64,000 bases of DNA from Nocardioides sp. zg-DK7169 (GTDB lineage Bacteria; Actinomycetota; Actinomycetes; Propionibacteriales; Nocardioidaceae). The stretch's first letter is position 1. Each line of letters begins with the position of its first letter. The notes under the pieces were generated by a model. It was not told the origin of the DNA. It searched no databases and saw only the letters and a program-made list of their open reading frames with translations. Below are positions 50,121 to 56,502 of the stretch, piece by piece. The stretch is taken from positions 62,001 through 126,000 of the forward strand of contig NZ_JABJRA010000007.1 of NCBI RefSeq assembly GCF_013155365.1. Reading direction: 5' to 3'. The position numbers and the translations under genes are program-made.

Positions 50121-50866
50121 GCGTGGACCGACTCGGATGGCGCCGCAAGTTCGGCGTCATCGCCCCGAGCACCAACACGATCGTCCAGCCCGAGTTCGAC
50201 ATGATGCGGGTCCCCGGCGTGACCTCGCACTACGGGCGGATCTTCATCCCCGACGGCCGCATCGCGACCGACGAGGGCATGGAGAACCTCTTGGTGCAGA
50301 TCCGCGCCAACATGGACGCCTGCGTCGAGAGCCTGATGACCATGCAGCCCGACTACATGGTCATGGGCATGAGCGCGGAGACGTTCTGGGACGGCGTCGA
50401 GGGCAACCGCGCCTTCGTCAAGCAGATCCAGGACCTCACCGGCGGCCTCGGGGTGGCCACCGGCGCCGAGGGCTGCGAGCGCGCGCTGAAGCTCTTCGGC
50501 GCCCGCAAGATCGCCGTCGTCACGCCGTACACCCCGATCGGCGACGCCAACGTGCGCAAGTTCTTCACCGAGCTCGGCTTCGAGGTCGGCCAGATCAAGG
50601 GCCTGTGCGTCAACAGCGCCGTCGAGATCGCCCACGTCACCGAGAAGACGCTGCGCGAGTCGCTGATCGAGATCAACGACTCCGACGTCGACGCGATCGT
50701 GCAGTGCGGCACCAACCTGTGCATGACCGAGCTCGCCGACGAGGCCGAGCGCTGGCTGGACAAGCCGGTGATCGCGATCAACGCCGCCACCTGGTGGATG
50801 GCGCTGCGCGACAACGGCATCGAGGACCAGCTGCACGGCTACGGCACGCTGCTGCGCGAGCACTGA
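50117..50866 (+). CDS. Asp/Glu racemase superfamily protein, maleate cis-trans isomerase-like
   Basis: A 249-residue member of the Asp/Glu racemase superfamily, of the maleate isomerase/arylmalonate decarboxylase branch: KFGVIAPSTNTIVQPEFDMM, then MGMSAETFWDGVEGN where maleate isomerases have their first catalytic Cys (here Ser), and VQCGTNLCMTELADEAE with the second Cys in place. So one of the two Cys is missing and true maleate isomerisation is uncertain; a related isomerase or decarboxylase reaction is possible. It is the last gene of the eight-gene operon, in a GTGA overlap with the membrane protein, and is followed by a strong hairpin. Confidence 0.82.
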   Translation: MSVDRLGWRRKFGVIAPSTNTIVQPEFDMMRVPGVTSHYGRIFIPDGRIATDEGMENLLVQIRANMDACVESLMTMQPDYMVMGMSAETFWDGVEGNRAFVKQIQDLTGGLGVATGAEGCERALKLFGARKIAVVTPYTPIGDANVRKFFTELGFEVGQIKGLCVNSAVEIAHVTEKTLRESLIEINDSDVDAIVQCGTNLCMTELADEAERWLDKPVIAINAATWWMALRDNGIEDQLHGYGTLLREH

Positions 50867-50878
50867 GCCGTTCGACGC

Positions 50879-50920
50879 CGAAGGGCCCGCCCCGACCAGC
50901 CGGTCGGTGCGGGCCCTTCG
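50879..50920. terminator. Terminator of the chlorophyll-breakdown-like operon
   Basis: CGAAGGGCCCGC (50879-50890) pairs with GCGGGCCCTTCG at 50909-50920, with CCGACC/GGTCGG extending the stem. Confidence 0.88.
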
Positions 50921-50975
50921 TCGTGTCGCTCGTCGTGGTCGTGTCCGGGGGCGCGTCCCGGGCCGGGGGCCCCGC

Positions 50976-51134
50976 TCAGCCGCCGACGGTGACGTCGTCG
51001 AAGGGCAGCAGCGGCTCGACGGCGGGGAAGACGAGGGTCATCAGGACGATCAGCACGAGCGCCACGAGGACCAGCGCCTCGAGCAGCTTGAGCCAGGTCG
51101 GGCCGGGCAGGAGGCGCCACAGCGCTGCGTACAT
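50976..51134 (-). CDS. Small membrane protein upstream-coupled to sortase (52 residues)
   Basis: A short gene with one hydrophobic helix: MYAALWRLLPGPTWLKLLEA, then ALVLIVLMTLVFPAVEP and a conserved-looking C-terminus PLLPFDDVTVGG. CGAGGAGAA precedes the ATG at 51132-51134. Small proteins of this kind are found directly after class E sortase genes in actinobacteria, and here it lies 55 bp downstream of the sortase on the same strand. Its function is unknown; a role in sortase assembly is a guess. Confidence 0.75.
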   Translation of the reverse strand: MYAALWRLLPGPTWLKLLEALVLVALVLIVLMTLVFPAVEPLLPFDDVTVGG

Positions 51135-51189
51135 CGGTTCTCCTCGGAGGTGGGGCGGAGGGCGGGGAGGTGCGGGGGAGGCGGGACGC

Positions 51190-51852
51190 TCAGGCCAGGT
51201 CCGGCGGCGGGCCGGCCTCGGCGGCGTATCGCTCGACGAGCTCGGCGCCCAGGACCAGCCGCTCGCTGGAGCCCCAGCGCGGGTGGCAGGTCACCAGGGT
51301 CATGGTGCGTGCGGTCGGCTTGGCGCCCGGGAAGCCCGCGACCGGCTCGACGACCTCCACGGCGCTCGGGCTGACGATCCGGCTCCAGGTGACCTCGTAG
51401 ACCAGCCACTTCCCGACCGTCTCCACGACGATCCGGTCGCCCTCGCCCACGCGGTCGAGGTTCGCGAACGGCTCGCCGTGCGTGGCGCGGTGCCCGGCGA
51501 CGGCGAAGTTGCCGATCTGGCCGGGCAGCGCCGTACCGGGGAAGTGGCCCGGGCCGCGGGCCAGGTCGGAGTCGGTGACGCCCTCGACGACCACCCACTC
51601 CCAGTCGTCGCCCAGGGCGGGGATGTGCAGCACGCCGAAGCCCTCGCCGGCCCGTGGCTTCGCCGCCGGGTCCTGCTGGGCGCTCTCCTTGTCCAGCGAC
51701 CGGAAGTCGTCCATCAGGCCGCGCTGGGCGGCCTGGGTCTGCTGATTGGTCCAGACCAACAGGTAGAAGGCGAAGGCCAGGAGGACGAGCCCCGCGGTCA
51801 CCGCGAGCTCGGCAACGGCACGAATTCCTGTGGAGATCACGGTTCGTAGCAT
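51190..51852 (-). CDS. Class E sortase
   Basis: A 220-residue membrane-anchored transpeptidase. One N-terminal membrane helix (AVTAGLVLLAFAFYLLVW) is followed by the catalytic barrel with RGPGHFPGTALPGQIGNFAV, the catalytic His in VAGHRATHGEPF, the Cys in MTLVTCHPRWGSSERLVLG and the Arg in the same segment (SSER). Class E sortases of GC-rich Gram-positives cut at LAxTG or LPxTG signals and attach proteins to peptidoglycan. Two candidate substrates with LPKTG and LPQTG signals are encoded at 59483-61395. The gene is divergent from the large secreted protein at 51934 and shares AT-rich box 6, so cell-surface anchoring seems to be part of the same regulon. Confidence 0.92.
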   Translation of the reverse strand: MLRTVISTGIRAVAELAVTAGLVLLAFAFYLLVWTNQQTQAAQRGLMDDFRSLDKESAQQDPAAKPRAGEGFGVLHIPALGDDWEWVVVEGVTDSDLARGPGHFPGTALPGQIGNFAVAGHRATHGEPFANLDRVGEGDRIVVETVGKWLVYEVTWSRIVSPSAVEVVEPVAGFPGAKPTARTMTLVTCHPRWGSSERLVLGAELVERYAAEAGPPPDLA

Positions 51853-51864
51853 CGCTGACACCTC

Positions 51865-51876
51865 AAATAATATATC
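51865..51876. promoter_or_regulatory. AT-rich box 6 (sortase / surface-protein divergent promoter)
   Basis: Read on the minus strand, GATATATTATTT matches GATAT-N3-ATAT with one mismatch. It is 12 bp from the sortase start and 57 bp from the secreted-protein start. Confidence 0.5.
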
Positions 51877-51933
51877 ATCGCCAAATCGCGGAATCCGTCG
51901 CAGGGACCGTCGAACCGAGGAGACGCTACGGCT

Positions 51934-54348
51934 ATGAGGACGAGTGCACGAGCACTGGGGGCGGTCCTCGCCTCCGGCCTGGTCGCATCGATGGCACTCG
52001 TGGGTGCCGGCAGCTCCGGAGCGGCCGACATCGCAGCCCCGGCAGCCGCGGCGGAGCCGGCCGCGTTGGTGGGCGGGTGCTGGACCTACACCCCGCGTCC
52101 CCTGAGCGACCCTGCCGCCCCGTCCGGTACGCCGCTCGAGGGCGAGCCCCTCGACCTGGCCGACCCGCCGCTCCTGGACCTCTCCACCGCGCTCGAGGCC
52201 TGGTCGCTCCCGGCGCCGGACCCGGAGGCGGAGCCGCTGGTCCACACGCTCAGCACCGCCGGCGACACGGCGGTCGGCGGGACCCGCACCTTCACCCTCG
52301 ACCTCGCCGGGGGACCGGTCCTCAGTGACGTGCCGACCTCGGGCACCGCGACCTTCCACTTCGCCGTCGACGGCGCCGACGTCACGCCCGTCCAGGTCCC
52401 CTTCGAGATCGGTGCCGGCGAGGCGCTCCCGCAGACCCTCGTGGAGGGCAGCTTCGAGATCGCCGAGCCCGGCGCCCACCAGGTGGCGCTGCGCGGGGCG
52501 TTCTTCGACATGCCCCTGATCGCGCGCCGCGTCGCGTGCAACGGCCAGGTCGAGGGCGTCCCGGGCGGCACCAACCCGGCCACGGTCCCGCTCGACACCA
52601 ACCTGGTCACCGACTTCGCCGCACTGGCCGCCCCCGCGGCGGCCGTCGCGGGCATCGAGGGCCAGCGGGTCCTGGACGCCGCGCGCTCCGGCGACACCGT
52701 CCGGGTCGCGGTCACCGGCCTGGCCTCCAGCGCCGACGCCACCCTCGCGCTGTGCGACGCCGCGGCGCTCTGCCTGCCACCCGCCACCTTCCGCACCGAG
52801 GCCGACGGCTCCGGGCTCGGGCAGGTGCGGGTACCGCGGGAGATCGCGGCGGGGGACTGGACCGTGCGCGTCTCCGACGCCGTCCGGGCCGTCGACCTGC
52901 CGCTCGCCGTGCTGCCCGCCCCCGCGATCACGCTGGCCGAGGACCGGGGCGAGAAGGAGGTCGAGGTCACCGTCGAGGGCGCGGGCTGGAACCCCGGCGC
53001 CCCCGTCGAGGTGCGCGGCTACGCCGGGCCCCGGCTGCTCGACGCCGCGGCCACCTCGGACCGCCGTACCGTCGTGCGCGCCGACGAGACCGGGGCCTTC
53101 ACCGCGACCTTCGCCGCGACCGACCGGAGCACGAAGCGGATCGGCGCGGTGCAGCAGCGCCGCGACCGGCCGGCGCTGCGTGCCGGAGCCGTCTTCGGCG
53201 GCTTCGCGACCGTCGGCCCGCCGCCGCCCGTGGACCCGCCCGGGACCTCGCCCCCGTCGGTCCCCGCGGACCCGCCCGCCTCGGTCACGCCGGTCACGCC
53301 GGTCACCCCGGTCGCGCCCGCGCTGCCGACGGTCCCGTCGCTCGAGGACCCGCCCCTGAACATCCCGGCTCCCTTCGGCGGCAAGGTGCAGGACTTCGAC
53401 CCGCCGGCGGTGACCCCCGACCCGGAGCCCGTCGAGACCACCCTGGCCATCGGGCAGGTCCGCCTCGAGGGGTCCGCCAGCTTCGGCGAGCTCTTCGGCG
53501 CCGCGCCCGAGCGCACCCTCACCTTCGTGGTGCAGAACCTCGGCGACGTCGCGGTGGAGGACCCCGAGGTGCGCCTCGTGGTCAGCAAGACCGACGACGT
53601 CGAGCCCGCGCCGGTCCAGGCCGGCATCGGCACCCTCGGGCCCGGCGACCAGGCGACCGTGGAGATCCCGATCGCGCTTCCGACCGCGGCCTTCGGCACC
53701 TACCACGTGCGCGGCGGCGTCGGGGACGCCGAGCTGACCAGCTTCGACCTGGAGTGGAGCAGCTATCCCTGGGGGCTGTTCGTGCTCAACGCCCTCGGCC
53801 TCGTGCTGCTCGGCTGGGGCGTACGCCGTCGCCTCGCCGCCCGCGGGATCGCGCTCTCCGCCCTGCTGCCGGCCGCGGCGCTGTCGCTGCCGGTGATGGC
53901 GCGTCGTCCCGCTCCGGCCGACGGCCCGCTCGGAGACGCCGTCGTCGACCTCGCGGCCCTGCAGAAGTGGTGGGACCTGCGTGACAACGGTCAGCGACCG
54001 CCCGCGCCCCGCCCCCGCATCCTGGGCGGCACGCCGGTGCCCCTGATGGCCACCGCCCCGGCCGCTGCAGGTGGCGGGCCGGACAGCGGGCCCGACGGGC
54101 CGGCCAACGACTCGATCGTCGACCTCGCGGCGGCTGCGGCGTGGTGGGAGCACCGCAGCAACGGCGAGCCGCAGCCGCGCCGGCGTCTGCTCGCCGTGGT
54201 CGGGGAGCCCGCGCCCCGCGCGGTCGGGCCGGTCGCCGTCCTGGACCCCGAGGCGGAGGCGGCGGACGCCGCGATCGTCGACCTCAAGGCCGCGGACGAG
54301 TGGTGGTCGCGGCAGGAACAGCGCCGGAAGGGTTACGGCCGTGGTTAA
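51934..54348 (+). CDS. Large secreted / membrane-anchored surface protein with three C-terminal WW repeats
   Basis: An 804-residue protein. A signal peptide (residues about 1-30, LGAVLASGLVASMALVGAGS) is followed by beta-rich extracellular domains, a Pro-rich linker with repeated VTPVTPVTPV (near residue 450), another beta domain (TFVVQNLGDVAVEDPEVRLV), then a membrane helix at about 611-630 (YPWGLFVLNALGLVLLGWGV) and a cytoplasmic tail. The tail carries three copies of a motif of the form (A/S)xVDLxAAxxWWxxRxNG near residues 667, 726 and 778. There is no LPxTG signal. It opens the block that also contains a binding protein, ABC importer and two sortase substrates, so a role in capturing a substrate at the surface is plausible. 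I do not recognise a family. Confidence 0.7.
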   Translation: MRTSARALGAVLASGLVASMALVGAGSSGAADIAAPAAAAEPAALVGGCWTYTPRPLSDPAAPSGTPLEGEPLDLADPPLLDLSTALEAWSLPAPDPEAEPLVHTLSTAGDTAVGGTRTFTLDLAGGPVLSDVPTSGTATFHFAVDGADVTPVQVPFEIGAGEALPQTLVEGSFEIAEPGAHQVALRGAFFDMPLIARRVACNGQVEGVPGGTNPATVPLDTNLVTDFAALAAPAAAVAGIEGQRVLDAARSGDTVRVAVTGLASSADATLALCDAAALCLPPATFRTEADGSGLGQVRVPREIAAGDWTVRVSDAVRAVDLPLAVLPAPAITLAEDRGEKEVEVTVEGAGWNPGAPVEVRGYAGPRLLDAAATSDRRTVVRADETGAFTATFAATDRSTKRIGAVQQRRDRPALRAGAVFGGFATVGPPPPVDPPGTSPPSVPADPPASVTPVTPVTPVAPALPTVPSLEDPPLNIPAPFGGKVQDFDPPAVTPDPEPVETTLAIGQVRLEGSASFGELFGAAPERTLTFVVQNLGDVAVEDPEVRLVVSKTDDVEPAPVQAGIGTLGPGDQATVEIPIALPTAAFGTYHVRGGVGDAELTSFDLEWSSYPWGLFVLNALGLVLLGWGVRRRLAARGIALSALLPAAALSLPVMARRPAPADGPLGDAVVDLAALQKWWDLRDNGQRPPAPRPRILGGTPVPLMATAPAAAGGGPDSGPDGPANDSIVDLAAAAAWWEHRSNGEPQPRRRLLAVVGEPAPRAVGPVAVLDPEAEAADAAIVDLKAADEWWSRQEQRRKGYGRG

Positions 54349-54358
54349 TATCCTATAT
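54347..54358. promoter_or_regulatory. AT-rich box 7 (before the Liv-type binding protein)
   Basis: AATATCCTATAT matches GATAT-N3-ATAT with one mismatch. It overlaps the stop codon of the preceding gene and is 39 bp before the GTG at 54398, the same distance as box 5 from its gene. Confidence 0.5.
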
Positions 54359-54397
54359 TCTTTGCGCATGACCCGCCGCCCGGATGAAGGAGCCCGC

Positions 54398-55768
54398 GTG
54401 ACGCGCTCGAGAGCCAAGACCCCCTGGTGGCGCGACCGCTCGGCGGTGATCCGCACGACTGCCGTCGCGGCCTCCGCGTGCCTCGCGCTCGCCGGCTGCG
54501 GCGCGCTCATGCCCGGCGGCAACACGGGAGGTGGCGGCCTCGCAGTGGCCGCCGGACCCGGCCCCGGCGTCAGCGACGACTCGGTCAAGGTGGTCTTCGT
54601 GGCCGTCGACCTCGACGCGATCCAGAAGCTGACCGGCTTCGTCACCGCTCCGGTGGGCGACCAGGAGGCGCAGATCCAGGCCCTGGAGGACTGGGTCAAC
54701 GACAACGGCGGCCTCGGCGGCAAGAAGCTCGACGCGGTGTTCCGCCTCTACGACGGACAGAACGACTCCCCGGCGACGGAGGAGCAGCTCTGCAACCAGG
54801 TCACCCAGGACGACAAGGCCTTCGCCGTCGTGCTGACCGGCCAGTTCCAGTCCAACGCCCGCCCCTGCTACGCCCAGCGCGAGACGCTGATGCTGGACGC
54901 GACGCTCTACGCCAGCGACACGGCGTACTACGAGGAGCTGGCGCCGTACCTGTGGTCGCCCAGCTTCCCCGAGTACGACTCCTTCATCCGCGCCTACGTC
55001 GCGGCCACGGAGAAGCAGGGCTTCTTCGAGGGCCAGAAGTCCGTCGGCGTGGTCGCGGCGGACTCCCCGGTCAACCGCCGCGCGGTGGAGGAGGTCGGGG
55101 TGCCCCTGCTGAAGGAGGCCGGCCTCGACGTGCAGGTCGGCTGGGTCGACCCCACCGACATGGGCACCCTCTACGCCGGCCAGGAGCAGGCGGCCGACAC
55201 GTTCCGCAGCAAGGGCGTCCAGCGGGTCATGTTCTTCGGCGGCTCGCGCCTGGCCTCGATCTTCGCCAGCATCGCGGCCGGTCGCCAGTTCACGCCGAGG
55301 TACTCGATCTCCAGCTTCGACAACCCCTCGTTCTTCATCAACAACCCCGACCTGATCCCCGACGGCACGATGGACGGGATGATCGGCATCGGGTTCCACC
55401 CGCCGCAGGACGTCTCTGATGAGCTGGTGCCGTTCCCGGACCCGGACAACGCCGCCGAGGTGGAGTGCTTCGAGGTCTACAAGAACGCCGGCATCACCTT
55501 CGAGTCGCGCGAGAGCGCCCGCGTGGCGCTGCCGTACTGCGACGCCGCGCGCATGCTCAAGATCGGCGCCGACAACGCCAGCGGTGACCTCAACGCCCAG
55601 ACCTGGTCCGATGCGATGGCGGCGAACGGCGAAGGCGTCGAGACCGCAGCCGGCTTCGGCGGTGCGCTCGACCGCGGCCGCGCGGGCGCCGGCGGCTACC
55701 GGGCCATGCGCTTCGACGATGAGTGCCAGTGCTTCGTCTACGACGGCGACGTGGAGCTCTTCGAATGA
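54398..55768 (+). CDS. Branched-chain amino acid-type substrate-binding lipoprotein
   Basis: A 456-residue type I periplasmic-binding-fold lipoprotein (LivK-like). From GTG at 54398 the signal sequence ends in the lipobox LAGC with Cys34. The body has DSVKVVFVAVDLDAIQKL, VNDNGGLGGKKLDAVFRLYD and PATEEQLCNQVTQDD, as in LivK-type receptors. I prefer this start to the ATG at 54368 because GAAGGA lies six bases upstream. It is followed in overlap by LivF-type and fused LivHMG-type genes, so together they form a complete importer. Liv-type systems in actinobacteria carry amino acids but also aromatic acids, steroids or amides. Confidence 0.9.
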   Translation: MTRSRAKTPWWRDRSAVIRTTAVAASACLALAGCGALMPGGNTGGGGLAVAAGPGPGVSDDSVKVVFVAVDLDAIQKLTGFVTAPVGDQEAQIQALEDWVNDNGGLGGKKLDAVFRLYDGQNDSPATEEQLCNQVTQDDKAFAVVLTGQFQSNARPCYAQRETLMLDATLYASDTAYYEELAPYLWSPSFPEYDSFIRAYVAATEKQGFFEGQKSVGVVAADSPVNRRAVEEVGVPLLKEAGLDVQVGWVDPTDMGTLYAGQEQAADTFRSKGVQRVMFFGGSRLASIFASIAAGRQFTPRYSISSFDNPSFFINNPDLIPDGTMDGMIGIGFHPPQDVSDELVPFPDPDNAAEVECFEVYKNAGITFESRESARVALPYCDAARMLKIGADNASGDLNAQTWSDAMAANGEGVETAAGFGGALDRGRAGAGGYRAMRFDDECQCFVYDGDVELFE

Positions 55769-56502
55769 CCGACGCCCCCGCGCTCTCCTGTGCCGGCATC
55801 CGCGCCTCCTACGGCCAGATGCAGGTGCTCTTCGACGCCGGCCTGGTGGTCGAGCAGGGCGAGATGGTCGCCCTGATGGGCCCCAACGGCGTCGGCAAGA
55901 GCACCTTGCTGAAGGTGATCGGCGGGCTGCTGAAGCCCGACGCCGGCACCGTGACCATCGGCGGGGTGGACGTCACCAACGCCGCGACCCGCAAGCGGAT
56001 CGACCTGGGGCTCTCCCAGGTCGTCGGCCAGTCGGCGTTCGGGTCGCTGACGGTCGTCGAGAACCTCACCATGCACGGCTTCGCCGCGACCGACCGGCGC
56101 TGGAACGCCGAGGCCGTCGAGGCCGCGCTGGCTGTGTTCCCGCGTCTCAACGCCCGGCGCAACCAGACCGCCTCGACGCTCTCCGGCGGTGAGCGCCAGA
56201 TGCTGGCCCTCGCCAAGTCGATCGTCGTGGAGCCCAAGATCCTGGTGATCGACGAGTTCTCCCTCGGCCTCGCGCCGGTGGTGGTCGGCGGCCTGATGGA
56301 CCTGCTGCGCCGGCTCAACGAGCGGGGGTCGGCCGTGCTGCTCGTCGAGCAGTCGGTCAACGTCGCCCTCTCGCTGGTCGACCGCGCCTACATGATGGAG
56401 AAGGGTGAGATCATCGCCGAGGAGCGCGCCGCCGACCTGGCGGCCAACCCCGACCGGATCCGTGAGCTGATGCTCGGTGGCCACGCGGCGGGTGCCCGAT
56501 GA
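55765..56502 (+). CDS. ABC transporter ATP-binding protein, LivF type
   Basis: A 245-residue ATPase with Walker A GPNGVGKSTLL, signature STLSGGERQMLALA, Walker B ILVIDEFSLGLAP and the H-loop replaced, as usual for LivF, by VLLVEQSVNVAL. The opening IRASYGQMQVLFDAGLVVE is typical of LivF. It overlaps both neighbours by four bases. It would form the motor heterodimer with the ATPase domain fused to the next gene product. Confidence 0.93.
   Translation: MTDAPALSCAGIRASYGQMQVLFDAGLVVEQGEMVALMGPNGVGKSTLLKVIGGLLKPDAGTVTIGGVDVTNAATRKRIDLGLSQVVGQSAFGSLTVVENLTMHGFAATDRRWNAEAVEAALAVFPRLNARRNQTASTLSGGERQMLALAKSIVVEPKILVIDEFSLGLAPVVVGGLMDLLRRLNERGSAVLLVEQSVNVALSLVDRAYMMEKGEIIAEERAADLAANPDRIRELMLGGHAAGAR

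Noticed and set aside
51190..54723. Minus-strand open frame of over 1100 codons
   Set aside because: Only its last 220 residues (the sortase) are real. The remainder is antisense to the large surface protein and has the Arg/Gly/Pro-rich composition of shadow frames in GC-rich DNA.
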